From: Domibacillus mangrovi
Lineage (GTDB): Bacteria > Bacillota > Bacilli > Bacillales > Domibacillaceae
Assembly: GCF_001906925.1 (NCBI RefSeq)
Contig: NZ_MRWQ01000004.1
Span: forward strand, 124,001-188,000
Direction: 5' to 3'
Length of the DNA stretch: 64,000 bases
This document shows, one piece after another, positions 18,338 to 27,641 of this stretch. The notes beneath the pieces were generated by a model that was not told where the DNA came from, made no database searches, and worked only from the letters and a program-made list of their open reading frames with translations. Position numbers and translations under genes: made by a program. Each line of letters begins with the position of its first letter. Position 1 is the first letter of the stretch.

Positions 18338-19219
18338 ATAATAAAGCGAAGCATCGTTGGCTGTTTGTTATGTTTAAGTCTCTTCGGAACACAGGCAGTG
18401 TATGCATCAGGGCTACACTATACGGCCATTGGAGATTCACTTGCTGCGGGGCAGACACCGAACCGCGAAATTGGTACAGGATATGCAGATATGATTGCAA
18501 TGGCCATACAGCCAGAAGTCTATTCGAAAGAGTTGGCTGTGCCCGGATACACAGTCGATCAAGTGATTAAGCAGGTAGAAAGTGATGCAGGAAAGCGTGT
18601 AATTCGAAGTGCGGACCTTATTACGATTTCAGCAGGCGCGAACGATTTATTGCCGCTCATTCAAAATGATCCTTCGCGTGGCATACTAACATTTAATGCG
18701 ATCACCACGGCCTTTGCGTTGAATGGGATACGTGAAGATTATGCGGTACTCCTGGATAAAGTGGAGGAATTGAATCCGGATGCCAATGTATATGTGATGG
18801 GATATTATTTTCCGTATCCGCACGTATTTGACCAGCATAAACCAGCTGTTCTGGAGCAGCTTAATATGTTAAATAGCATTATTAAGCAGGAAGCAGGAAG
18901 CGCAGGTGCCGTATTTGTGCCGGTTGCCGATCGTTTTGGGACAGATGCCGTCGACTATTTGCCAAATCCAGGGGACGTTCATCCAGGACCTGCTGGCTAC
19001 TTAGAAATGGCGAATGCATTTTTAGACGTTTACGCGACAGGCAGTCCGGAAATACCAAAGTCGGTGCTCGATCAGCTGCCAGAACCGGTAACACTCGCAG
19101 AGCTCAGGGAAGCAGCGGCAACGAAACAAGAAGTCCAACTTGAACCGGCTGAAGAAGAGGTTGTTGTAATAGAAGGATGTACAAAAGAAGAAATCACGGA
19201 GGGGCGCCTTAAATCATAA
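18338..19219 (+). CDS. Secreted SGNH/GDSL hydrolase (apparent ATA start)
   Basis: About 293 residues. A signal peptide (IIKRSIVGCLLCLSLFGTQ, cut after VYA) precedes an SGNH esterase domain: GDSL block AIGDSLAAGQ with the catalytic Ser, SAGANDL with the oxyanion Asn, and DVHPGPAGY with the Asp-His pair. The last 50 residues are acidic and variable. The secretion signal is encoded in frame, but no ATG, GTG or TTG precedes it after the stop at 18302. AGGGAG at 18323-18328 points to ATC 18335 or ATA 18338 as start; TTG 18365 would destroy the signal peptide. A sequencing indel is the alternative. Likely acts on lipids or cell-wall acyl groups. Confidence 0.8.
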   Translation: MIKRSIVGCLLCLSLFGTQAVYASGLHYTAIGDSLAAGQTPNREIGTGYADMIAMAIQPEVYSKELAVPGYTVDQVIKQVESDAGKRVIRSADLITISAGANDLLPLIQNDPSRGILTFNAITTAFALNGIREDYAVLLDKVEELNPDANVYVMGYYFPYPHVFDQHKPAVLEQLNMLNSIIKQEAGSAGAVFVPVADRFGTDAVDYLPNPGDVHPGPAGYLEMANAFLDVYATGSPEIPKSVLDQLPEPVTLAELREAAATKQEVQLEPAEEEVVVIEGCTKEEITEGRLKS

Positions 19220-19226
19220 GGCGTCT

Positions 19227-19506
19227 TTATCCCGCATTAACGGGCAGTAAGGCTCCAGCTTTAAGACTTCGAAAAGAAAAGGAGGATAAGCGGGGGATCA
19301 ACTGCCCGTAAAAGCCCGATTGGTTCGGGCTGGCTGAAGCCGGTCACTCAGGTATTGCCGCAAGATGCGGTGCTCTTTACCTGAGTTCTTTTTTTATTCA
19401 GTGGGGCTAAGAGGAAGGCAGACTAAGATCGTCACGTCCTGTGACAACGTCTGCCTGATTCACATCCTGTGAACCTAACCCCCACTGAATGAAGTTTCAC
19501 TTTATT
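19227..19506 (+). repeat. Dispersed intergenic repeat, copy R3 (long form)
   Basis: About 280 bp, the best complete copy. Modules in order: left end and hairpin 1 (ACGGGCAGT pairs with ACTGCCCGT); GCCCGA...TCGGGC hairpin; CCGGCTGAAGCCGG-type hairpin; a terminator-like hairpin ACTCAGGTA.../...TACCTGAGT followed by seven Ts; an outer stem ATTCAGTGGGG/CCCCACTGAAT enclosing GGCAGAC/GTCTGCC, GTCAC/GTGAC and TTCAC/GTGAA; right end GAAGTTTCACTTTAT. Lies between convergent SGNH hydrolase and gdhA genes. Confidence 0.9.
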
Positions 19507-19554
19507 TAACAAAAAAAGCACCCCAGACAAGTCTGAGGTACAGGAATTCATTTA

Positions 19555-20961
<1,407 letters not shown>

Positions 20962-21165
20962 TTAGTAATTTAAGTTAAGAACATCATATGCTGATCTATT
21001 CATCTCTTCAATGCTTTATTGGGATGGAATTAATGATCACTTGAGATGGTTTTAAAATGGAAGTTATGGAAGGGCTTTCTTTAGCTAAAAAAAGGGCTTT
21101 TTATATTAATTTGAGATTATTTATAATAAAGATGAATGTTTTTGATCTCGAAAAAAGAACAAAAG

Positions 21166-21210
21166 AAAAAAGCGTTCGCGAAATATTCATAATTTCGCGA
21201 ACGCTTTTTT
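21166..21210. terminator. Long perfect hairpin, bidirectional terminator of the symporter gene
   Basis: AAAAAGCGTTCGCGAAAT and ATTTCGCGAACGCTTTTT pair around a 6-base loop. It overlaps the stop codon of the minus-strand symporter gene. Confidence 0.9.
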
Positions 21211-22552
21211 ACTGATTAAACTGGCTGATCGTGTATACAAATACGATCACAATGGTAATTGGAACAGCCCATCTCATTAATAGAAGCCAGATTGAATACG
21301 TACTGCTCATTTTGTTCGCGCTTAAATAGTATTGTTCTTTTACGAGCGATTTATCCATACGCCATGCAATAAATAAAGCAATGAGTAAGCTGCCAAGCGG
21401 CAGAAGGATGTTACTGACGAGAAAGTCTGTTGCACCAAAAACGGTCCGTTTAAATAGCAGCACGTCAGACAGCGTGCTGAATGACAGCGCTGCTGGGATA
21501 CCAGCAAGAAAAACAATTGCACCAGAAATCCATGAAATTTTCTTCCGAGAAGACTGTTTACCTTTCGTGAACGCTGCTGTAATAATTTCCAGCAAACTGA
21601 ACGATGATGTGAGTGTTGCAAACAAGAATAATAAAAGGAACATAAATAAAAACAGTTCGCCAAACGGCAGCTGTGAAAAGACAGATGGCAGAACAACGAA
21701 TAGCAGACCCGGTCCTTCCGCCGGCTCAAAGCCGAATGCAAAGACAACCGGAAAAATAGCCAAACCTGCAAGCACTGAGACAAAAATATTCATCAGGGCA
21801 ACTGAGCCCGCGGATGCTGGGATGCTGACTTCTTTATTTAAGTATGAGCTGTACGTCACCATGCACGAAAACCCGACTGCTAGTGAAAAGAAAGACTGTC
21901 CGAGTGCATATAAAACAGCTTCTCCGGTAATCTTCGAGAAGTCCGGCTGCAAAAAGAACCGAACACCTTCCACTGCACCGTCAAGTGTTAGCGACCTTAC
22001 AACGAGAATGATAAAGAAAATGAATAATGTTGGCATCATGTATTTGCTGGCACGCTCGATTCCGTTTCGCACACCAGCAGCGATGACAAGAATATTTAAA
22101 AGCATAAATATCGCATGCCCGCTAATGGTCAGCCAAGGATTCTCCGTCACAGTGCCAAATAGGGCGCTAGCATCACCGCCCTCAATGACATTGCCGAAGA
22201 GAGCCATACATGTATACATGAGCACCCAGCCGCCGACAACGCTGTAAAAGGATAAAAGCAGGAAGCAGCCAACGACACCGATTTTACCGGTAACCGTCCA
22301 AAATGAATCAGGAGCCAGCTTTTTATAGGCACTGACGGCTTCACGACCGGAACCTCGTCCGATAATGAATTCAGAAATGAGCATTGGCAAGCCGATTAAG
22401 AGCGTAAAAAGAATAAATAAAAGCAAAAATGCTCCGCCGCCGCTCTGCCCGGCCACATACGGAAATTTCCAGATTGCGCCAAGACCGATCGCTGCACCGG
22501 CTGATGATAAAATAAAGCCGATTTTCGACGACCATTGTTCCGTTTTTTCCAT
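21209..22552 (-). CDS. Sodium:neurotransmitter symporter (SNF) family transporter
   Basis: About 447 residues with eleven to twelve helices of the LeuT fold. The family hallmark is near the N terminus: SSAGAAIGLGAIWKFPYVAG (about 14-33), which forms the sodium and substrate site in unwound helix 1. Bacterial members import amino acids with Na+. The open frame runs 122 codons further upstream, but GGAGG 9 bases before ATG 22552 (MEKTEQWSSK) sets the start. Substrate unknown. It is divergent from purU. Confidence 0.92.
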   Translation of the reverse strand: MEKTEQWSSKIGFILSSAGAAIGLGAIWKFPYVAGQSGGGAFLLLFILFTLLIGLPMLISEFIIGRGSGREAVSAYKKLAPDSFWTVTGKIGVVGCFLLLSFYSVVGGWVLMYTCMALFGNVIEGGDASALFGTVTENPWLTISGHAIFMLLNILVIAAGVRNGIERASKYMMPTLFIFFIILVVRSLTLDGAVEGVRFFLQPDFSKITGEAVLYALGQSFFSLAVGFSCMVTYSSYLNKEVSIPASAGSVALMNIFVSVLAGLAIFPVVFAFGFEPAEGPGLLFVVLPSVFSQLPFGELFLFMFLLLFLFATLTSSFSLLEIITAAFTKGKQSSRKKISWISGAIVFLAGIPAALSFSTLSDVLLFKRTVFGATDFLVSNILLPLGSLLIALFIAWRMDKSLVKEQYYLSANKMSSTYSIWLLLMRWAVPITIVIVFVYTISQFNQ

Positions 22553-22685
22553 AGGAATCGCCTCCATATAAGGGATTTTCATTACACCACTATAGCATGA
22601 AAAAGCATAGTAGACCGAATATATTTTCAATGCTTGTAAAATCATATATAATGAAGTAATGAATATGACAACTGGAGTGTACAAA

Positions 22686-23594
22686 ATGACTGTAAATATA
22701 AATGGATCAGAAAAAAGAGATGAACATGGAAATCGTCTGGAAAATCGTGGCCGCTTGCTCGTGAAATGTCCGGATGGACCAGGCATTGTAGCAGCGCTGT
22801 CGAAGTTTCTGTTCGAACAAGGAGCCAATATTATTGAATCAAGCCAGTATACGAGTGACCCTGCAGGCGGAACATTTTTTATCCGTATCGAGTTTGACTG
22901 CGAGTCGCTCGCTGACAAACGTCAAAAGATGGAGACGGACTTTGAAACGCTCGCGGAAAAATTTAAGATGGATTATCGTTTTGCTTACGGCGGTGACCGG
23001 AAAAGAACCGCAATTTTTGTTTCAAAAGAGCCTCATTGTCTTCGGGAGTTATTGTGGGAGTGGCAGAGCGGTGATTTGCAGACGGATATTGCGTTTGTCG
23101 CAGGAAACCATGAAGATACGCGCGGAATAGTTGAATCACTGGGTATTCCGTTCCATTATATTCCGGCAAATAAAGATATTCGCAAGCAAGTGGAAGAGGA
23201 ACAGACCCGACTTGTAGAAGAGTACGATATCGATGTGATTGTGCTAGCTCGTTACATGCAAATTTTGACGCCGGAGTTCGTTGAGCGTTATCCAAATAAA
23301 ATTATTAATATTCACCATTCATTTTTGCCAGCCTTTATTGGCGCGCGTCCATACGAGCGTGCTTATAACCGGGGTGTGAAGCTGATCGGTGCGACGTCGC
23401 ATTACGTGACGAATGATCTTGATGAAGGCCCAATTATTGAGCAGGACATTGAACGTGTGGATCACCGCGATCATGCAGCGGATTTGAAGAAAATTGGTCG
23501 TTCGATTGAACGTCGTGTGCTGGCTCGTGCAGTAAAATGGCACCTTGAAGACCGCATCATTGTGCATGACAATAAAACGATCGTTTTTCATTAA
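22686..23594 (+). CDS. purU: Formyltetrahydrofolate deformylase
   Basis: Hydrolyses 10-formyl-THF to formate and THF, balancing one-carbon units. 302 residues: an ACT domain (about 18-95, with CPDGPGIVAALS) and a formyltransferase-like catalytic domain (about 105-300) with NIHHSFLPAF, containing the active-site His, and ATSHYVTNDLDEGPIIEQD with the catalytic Asp. GGAG lies 9 bases before ATG 22686; the earlier ATGs at 22659 and 22665 lack a site. A phosphoribosylglycinamide formyltransferase is excluded by the ACT domain. Confidence 0.95.
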   Translation: MTVNINGSEKRDEHGNRLENRGRLLVKCPDGPGIVAALSKFLFEQGANIIESSQYTSDPAGGTFFIRIEFDCESLADKRQKMETDFETLAEKFKMDYRFAYGGDRKRTAIFVSKEPHCLRELLWEWQSGDLQTDIAFVAGNHEDTRGIVESLGIPFHYIPANKDIRKQVEEEQTRLVEEYDIDVIVLARYMQILTPEFVERYPNKIINIHHSFLPAFIGARPYERAYNRGVKLIGATSHYVTNDLDEGPIIEQDIERVDHRDHAADLKKIGRSIERRVLARAVKWHLEDRIIVHDNKTIVFH

Positions 23595-23599
23595 GCAGA

Positions 23600-23631
23600 A
23601 AAGTCCAGGGAGTTGTTTCCTGGCTTTTTTA
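23600..23631 (+). terminator. Terminator after purU
   Basis: AAGTCCAGG pairs with CCTGGCTT, followed by a T run. Confidence 0.75.
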
Positions 23632-23635
23632 TATA

Positions 23636-23671
23636 GAAAAAGCCTGTCGCTTATTCCATTGCGGCAGGTTC
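23636..23671 (-). terminator. Terminator at the end of the CHASE4 diguanylate cyclase gene
   Basis: On the minus strand ACCTGCCGC pairs with GCGACAGGC and is followed by TTTTT; the hairpin includes the stop codon of the gene. Confidence 0.75.
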
Positions 23672-25204
23672 TTTGTAAAAAGAATATTGATTTTTCCCTC
23701 GTTCTTTAGCAATAAACATCGCTTCGTCCGCATATGAAATAAGTGTGTTTAGATCGGTTCCATGATCTGGATAAAAGCTGATACCGATGCTCGATGAAAC
23801 GTAAGCAATCTGTCCATCGAGATCGATCGGTACGTTGATCGCTTCACGAATACGCTTGGCAACTTGAGAAACTTCTTCGTGCGTGTGAACATTTGGAAGG
23901 AATAAAATAAATTCATCACCGCCGAGACGAGAAACGATATCGGTTGTGCGCAAAATTTCGAGCAGTACGTTAGCGACATGTTTCAAAAGCTTGTCTCCTG
24001 CTTCATGGCCATACTGATCGTTTACCTGCTTAAATCCATCGAGATCCATAAACATAATAGCCGCACTGGCACCAAGTTCTTCGTTTGCGTTTAATTTGAT
24101 ACTCGCTTCTTTAAAAAAATAGGCCCGATTGGGCAGCCTCGTCAAGCTGTCTTCATACGCAAGTTTGACAATTTGCGAACGAGATTGTTCAACTGAGGAC
24201 AAAAGTCGGTTAAATTCTCGTTCTAGTTTTGAAATTTCATCGTGTCCTTTTACGGGAAGCCGTAATGATAAATCATTTTTTGCTCGAATGTCTGCTACCG
24301 TTTTGACAAAAAAGTTGAGCCGTTTGAAAATGATCGTATTTAACAAGTATAGCCCGGTGATGGCTAAAATAGCTGTAATGGCGATTGTGAAAATGCCCCA
24401 GAGAAACATCGTTTGTCGGCCCTGTAAGTATATGTCGCGCGGTGCTTCAAAGCCAACAATTGCGCCCGGTTTGTTTTTATAATCATAGAGGGCTGCGTAG
24501 ATCGTGTGAATCGATTCGCTATTGCGTTTAATCCATGTGGGAGAATTCATTATCCATGCATCCGGATCTGATGCTTTTTTCGGAATCGCTATATCCATTG
24601 GACTTTCAAAAAAAATAGGGAGCCGCGTTTCGCTGCGTAAATTTCGGATAGTAGGGGGATCAAAATGACGGCCGATCATCATAGTGCCAATCAAGTCACC
24701 TTCATTTGACTTAACCGGTGTCAACGCGATGATCAATACGTCACCGTTAACAACATACATACCAGAAAAAGGACCGGCAACAGTTAAAGACGGTTCGGTC
24801 TGTATGAAGGATAGAAGGCCGGGTGCGCTATTTTTGCTTATGCCTGTTTTAAAATTCACTCTTTTCTGAAAAATAACGTCGCTATTCTTGTTCATTAAAA
24901 GAACCGATGTAAATTGTTTCGTTAAAAAAGTATTGTTGTTAAAAAAAGAAGATGCATCTGTATTTTTTTCGATGACTGCATTCCTAATAAAATTCGAATC
25001 AGCATATTCATTGAGACGATTGACAAGTTGTGTTTCCATTTTATCAATAGCCACTAAGACACGCTTCATCTCTTCGGAATCGCGATTATTTTCAAGTGTT
25101 GTGAAACTGTTCAAAACAAAAATATGAGATACGATATATAAAGCGATCACAATAACTGCCATTGCTAGTAAAAAAAAGACACTAATTTTTTTCTGAAGGC
25201 TCAT
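23651..25204 (-). CDS. Membrane diguanylate cyclase (CHASE4-like sensor, HAMP, GGDEF)
   Basis: Second cyclic di-GMP synthase in the window, 517 residues. TM1 about 8-28; extracellular CHASE4-like domain about 35-265 (with the GMYVVNGDVLIIALTPV strand pattern); TM2 about 270-292; HAMP about 295-345; GGDEF domain from about 350. The active-site GGDEF is at 428-432 and the inhibitory RxxD (RTTD) at 419-422. ATG 25204 has a weak upstream site (GGAGAAAAAAC). Different sensor type from the cyclase at 722, so the two probably answer different signals. No EAL or PilZ gene is nearby. Confidence 0.92.
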   Translation of the reverse strand: MSLQKKISVFFLLAMAVIVIALYIVSHIFVLNSFTTLENNRDSEEMKRVLVAIDKMETQLVNRLNEYADSNFIRNAVIEKNTDASSFFNNNTFLTKQFTSVLLMNKNSDVIFQKRVNFKTGISKNSAPGLLSFIQTEPSLTVAGPFSGMYVVNGDVLIIALTPVKSNEGDLIGTMMIGRHFDPPTIRNLRSETRLPIFFESPMDIAIPKKASDPDAWIMNSPTWIKRNSESIHTIYAALYDYKNKPGAIVGFEAPRDIYLQGRQTMFLWGIFTIAITAILAITGLYLLNTIIFKRLNFFVKTVADIRAKNDLSLRLPVKGHDEISKLEREFNRLLSSVEQSRSQIVKLAYEDSLTRLPNRAYFFKEASIKLNANEELGASAAIMFMDLDGFKQVNDQYGHEAGDKLLKHVANVLLEILRTTDIVSRLGGDEFILFLPNVHTHEEVSQVAKRIREAINVPIDLDGQIAYVSSSIGISFYPDHGTDLNTLISYADEAMFIAKERGKNQYSFYKEPAAME

Positions 25205-25463
25205 TGTTTTTTCTCCATATTTGGTAATGTGTATATTTTACTATATAATTTTCGGGAAGATTTGTAAACATAAAGAGTATATAAGTGGGCACAGCTCGTC
25301 CTATCCAGATGAATGGCATCTCTGTACAAATTTGGGATTTTGGTACCGATACTTAAAAAGAAAGAATAGCAGGTTCTTATGAAGCGGGGACGGCTTTTTT
25401 CGTGAAATACGAGAATAAACGCGGTAATATGTAGAAAGACTTACTAAAAGAGAGGACGATGTA

Positions 25464-27308
25464 ATGTTTGATTCACTTTTATTTAATTTAATGACCATTC
25501 TCTTCATCGGGATTGCCTCCCAGTGGGTAGCATGGCGATTCCGACTTCCGGCGATCGTAGTTATGTCGGTAGCAGGGCTGCTTATTGGGCCGCTCTTCGG
25601 GTGGATAAATCCGAAAGATGTGTTCGATAACTTATTTCAACCAATTATATCAGCGGCTGTCGCGATTATATTATTTGAAGGAAGCTTAAACCTCGATTTT
25701 CGTGAAATCAAAACGGTTCGTCAGCCGATCCGGCGCATTGTGACGTTTGGCGCGTTTATCGCATGGATTTTCGGTTCACTCGCCGCACATTACATTGCTG
25801 GATTGTCATTGACGGTTGCATTCGTCATTGGCGGCTTGTTCATCGTTACGGGCCCAACAGTTATTTTGCCGCTGCTGCGTCAGGCAAAATTAAAACCGCG
25901 CACGGCAGCCATCTTGAAATGGGAAGGTATTGTTGTTGATCCGTTTGGTGCACTTCTTGCTCTGTTCGCATTTGAATTTATTAAATTTTTAACAGGCAAG
26001 GAATCGGTTGGGACACTGCTCGTCTTTTTAGCTGCTTCTTTATTTGCTGTTGTACTCGGAACATTATTTGGCGTGGGGCTTGGCAAAGCGCTTGAAAAAG
26101 GACGTATTCCGGAATATTTAAAATCACCGGTCATGTTTGTGGCGGTCATTACCTGTTTTACAATTGCCGATGAAATGATGCATGAAACAGGATTGCTTGC
26201 AGTTACGGCTATGGGGATTGTGATGGCCAATATGCATATTTCCTCCATAAAGGACATGCGCCATTTTAAAGAAAATATTTCAATTTTGCTTATTTCCACG
26301 ATTTTTGTCATGTTAACAGCGTCATTGACAATCGATACGTTGATGGAAATATTTAATGTTCGTATTATAGCATTCGTTATTCTGATGCTGTTTATTGTAC
26401 GGCCGCTGTCGATATGGCTGTCGACGATCGGCACGGATATGACGAATCAGGAAAAAACGCTTGTCGCCTGGATTGCGCCGCGGGGAATTGTAGCATTAAC
26501 CGTATCGGGCTATTTTGCTGAATCGTTACTTAAAGCAGGATACGAAGATGCGGCAATATTAACACCGCTCACGTTTGCACTTGTGTTTTCAACTGTTGTT
26601 GCACATGGATTTTCGATTGGTTGGCTGGCTAAAAAGCTGGACTTATCATCAACAGATAAACCAGGTGTGCTGCTTGTTGGCGGCAATGCATTCACTGCAA
26701 AGCTTGGTCAAACGATGTATGAATTGAATATTCCAGTGCTCGTTGCTGATGAATCGTGGCAAAGGCTGAATATTGCCAGGCAGATGAATTTGCCGGTATA
26801 CCACGGTGAAATCTTATCAGAAAGCACGGAATACCATCTCGAACTAACGCCATATGAATACATGATTGCAGCAACGGATGATGAAGCATATAATGCACTC
26901 GTCTGCTCAACATTTGTACCAGAAATGGGTCGTGTGAATTTGTATCAAATCGCAGCGGGTCCAGAGCGTACGCAAAAGACAAAGGAATTTAACAAAACAG
27001 TTGGTGGAAAAGTGCTATTTGACAGCGACGCCCATTTCCAAGCTTTAAATAGGCGCGCTGCTGGAAACTATGTTATCCGAAAAACGGATTTGACCGAACA
27101 GTACAGTTATGAAAAGTATTTGAGTGACCGGGATAAAGGCTCATTACTGTTGTTCATTGTGAAGCAATCTGGAAGACTGGAGTTTTACACGCGTGATGAT
27201 TCACCAAAAGGGGAAGCGGGCGATAAAGTAATCAGCCTTGCGCCACCGCTGAAAGAATTCACAAAAATGAAGGAAAAGATCGTTGAAAAGCGGCGCGATC
27301 AATCATGA
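25464..27308 (+). CDS. Cation:proton antiporter (CPA1/NhaP type) with RCK-like domain
   Basis: 614 residues. The first 390 form a 12-13 helix Na+/H+ exchanger with the ion-binding WEGIVVDPFGALLA motif (Asp about 155) and FIVTGPTVILPLL. Residues about 395-510 form a Rossmann-like TrkA-N/RCK domain (VLLVGGNAFTAKLGQT, VADESWQRL) that usually binds NAD or nucleotides and gates the transporter; a TrkA-C-like tail follows. GAGAGGACG precedes ATG 25464. Likely handles Na+, K+ or alkaline stress; the ion cannot be read. Monocistronic. Confidence 0.9.
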   Translation: MFDSLLFNLMTILFIGIASQWVAWRFRLPAIVVMSVAGLLIGPLFGWINPKDVFDNLFQPIISAAVAIILFEGSLNLDFREIKTVRQPIRRIVTFGAFIAWIFGSLAAHYIAGLSLTVAFVIGGLFIVTGPTVILPLLRQAKLKPRTAAILKWEGIVVDPFGALLALFAFEFIKFLTGKESVGTLLVFLAASLFAVVLGTLFGVGLGKALEKGRIPEYLKSPVMFVAVITCFTIADEMMHETGLLAVTAMGIVMANMHISSIKDMRHFKENISILLISTIFVMLTASLTIDTLMEIFNVRIIAFVILMLFIVRPLSIWLSTIGTDMTNQEKTLVAWIAPRGIVALTVSGYFAESLLKAGYEDAAILTPLTFALVFSTVVAHGFSIGWLAKKLDLSSTDKPGVLLVGGNAFTAKLGQTMYELNIPVLVADESWQRLNIARQMNLPVYHGEILSESTEYHLELTPYEYMIAATDDEAYNALVCSTFVPEMGRVNLYQIAAGPERTQKTKEFNKTVGGKVLFDSDAHFQALNRRAAGNYVIRKTDLTEQYSYEKYLSDRDKGSLLLFIVKQSGRLEFYTRDDSPKGEAGDKVISLAPPLKEFTKMKEKIVEKRRDQS

Positions 27309-27336
27309 AAAAGCGGCCCCTAGGAGGCCGCTTTTT
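27308..27336 (+). terminator. Terminator after the antiporter gene
   Basis: AAAAAGCGGCC and GGCCGCTTTTT pair around a short loop directly at the stop codon. Confidence 0.9.
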
Positions 27337-27513
27337 CTGACAGTAAATTAGAGAAAGTATGGAATGTATTATCGTTATATTTGACTCGTTAAATCCGGTT
27401 AATCGCTTAATTATAGTACTTGGTTTTGAAAATGCTTTCATTATAAAATGCATAAAAAGCCATAAAAAAGACATAAAGCAGAATTATTCGACTTAAATCA
27501 CAAGTTATGAAAG

Positions 27514-27541
27514 AAAAAACAGCCTTTTTCAGCTGTTTTTT
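27514..27541 (-). terminator. Terminator after the acetyl-CoA hydrolase/transferase gene
   Basis: AAAAAACAGC and GCTGTTTTTT pair around 8 bases, about 100 bases beyond the minus-strand gene's stop. The rest of the 27337-27641 gap is AT-rich and holds a palindrome TGAAAATGCTTTCA at 27427-27440 of unclear meaning. Confidence 0.8.
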
Positions 27542-27641
27542 GTCATAGCAGACTATTTATCGTAAACGTCGGGCCGCTTGTATATCGTTTGATTTGAGAA
27601 TGGATGTTGGAATCGTTTTCGTCAAAAGCGGCCGACTGACG

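Noticed and set aside
18328-18570. GTG-started frame MGHHNKAKHRWLF... overlapping the SGNH gene
   Set aside because: It loses the SGNH motifs and signal peptide, which are encoded in another frame; kept only as a sign that a frameshift or unusual start is involved.
21381-22247. Long plus-strand open frame opposite the sodium symporter
   Set aside because: No ribosome site and low-complexity Lys/Ser/Pro content; the opposite strand clearly encodes the SNF transporter.
27427-27440. Palindrome TGAAAATGCTTTCA as a cre site
   Set aside because: The central CG is missing and it lies between two convergent gene ends, not near a promoter.
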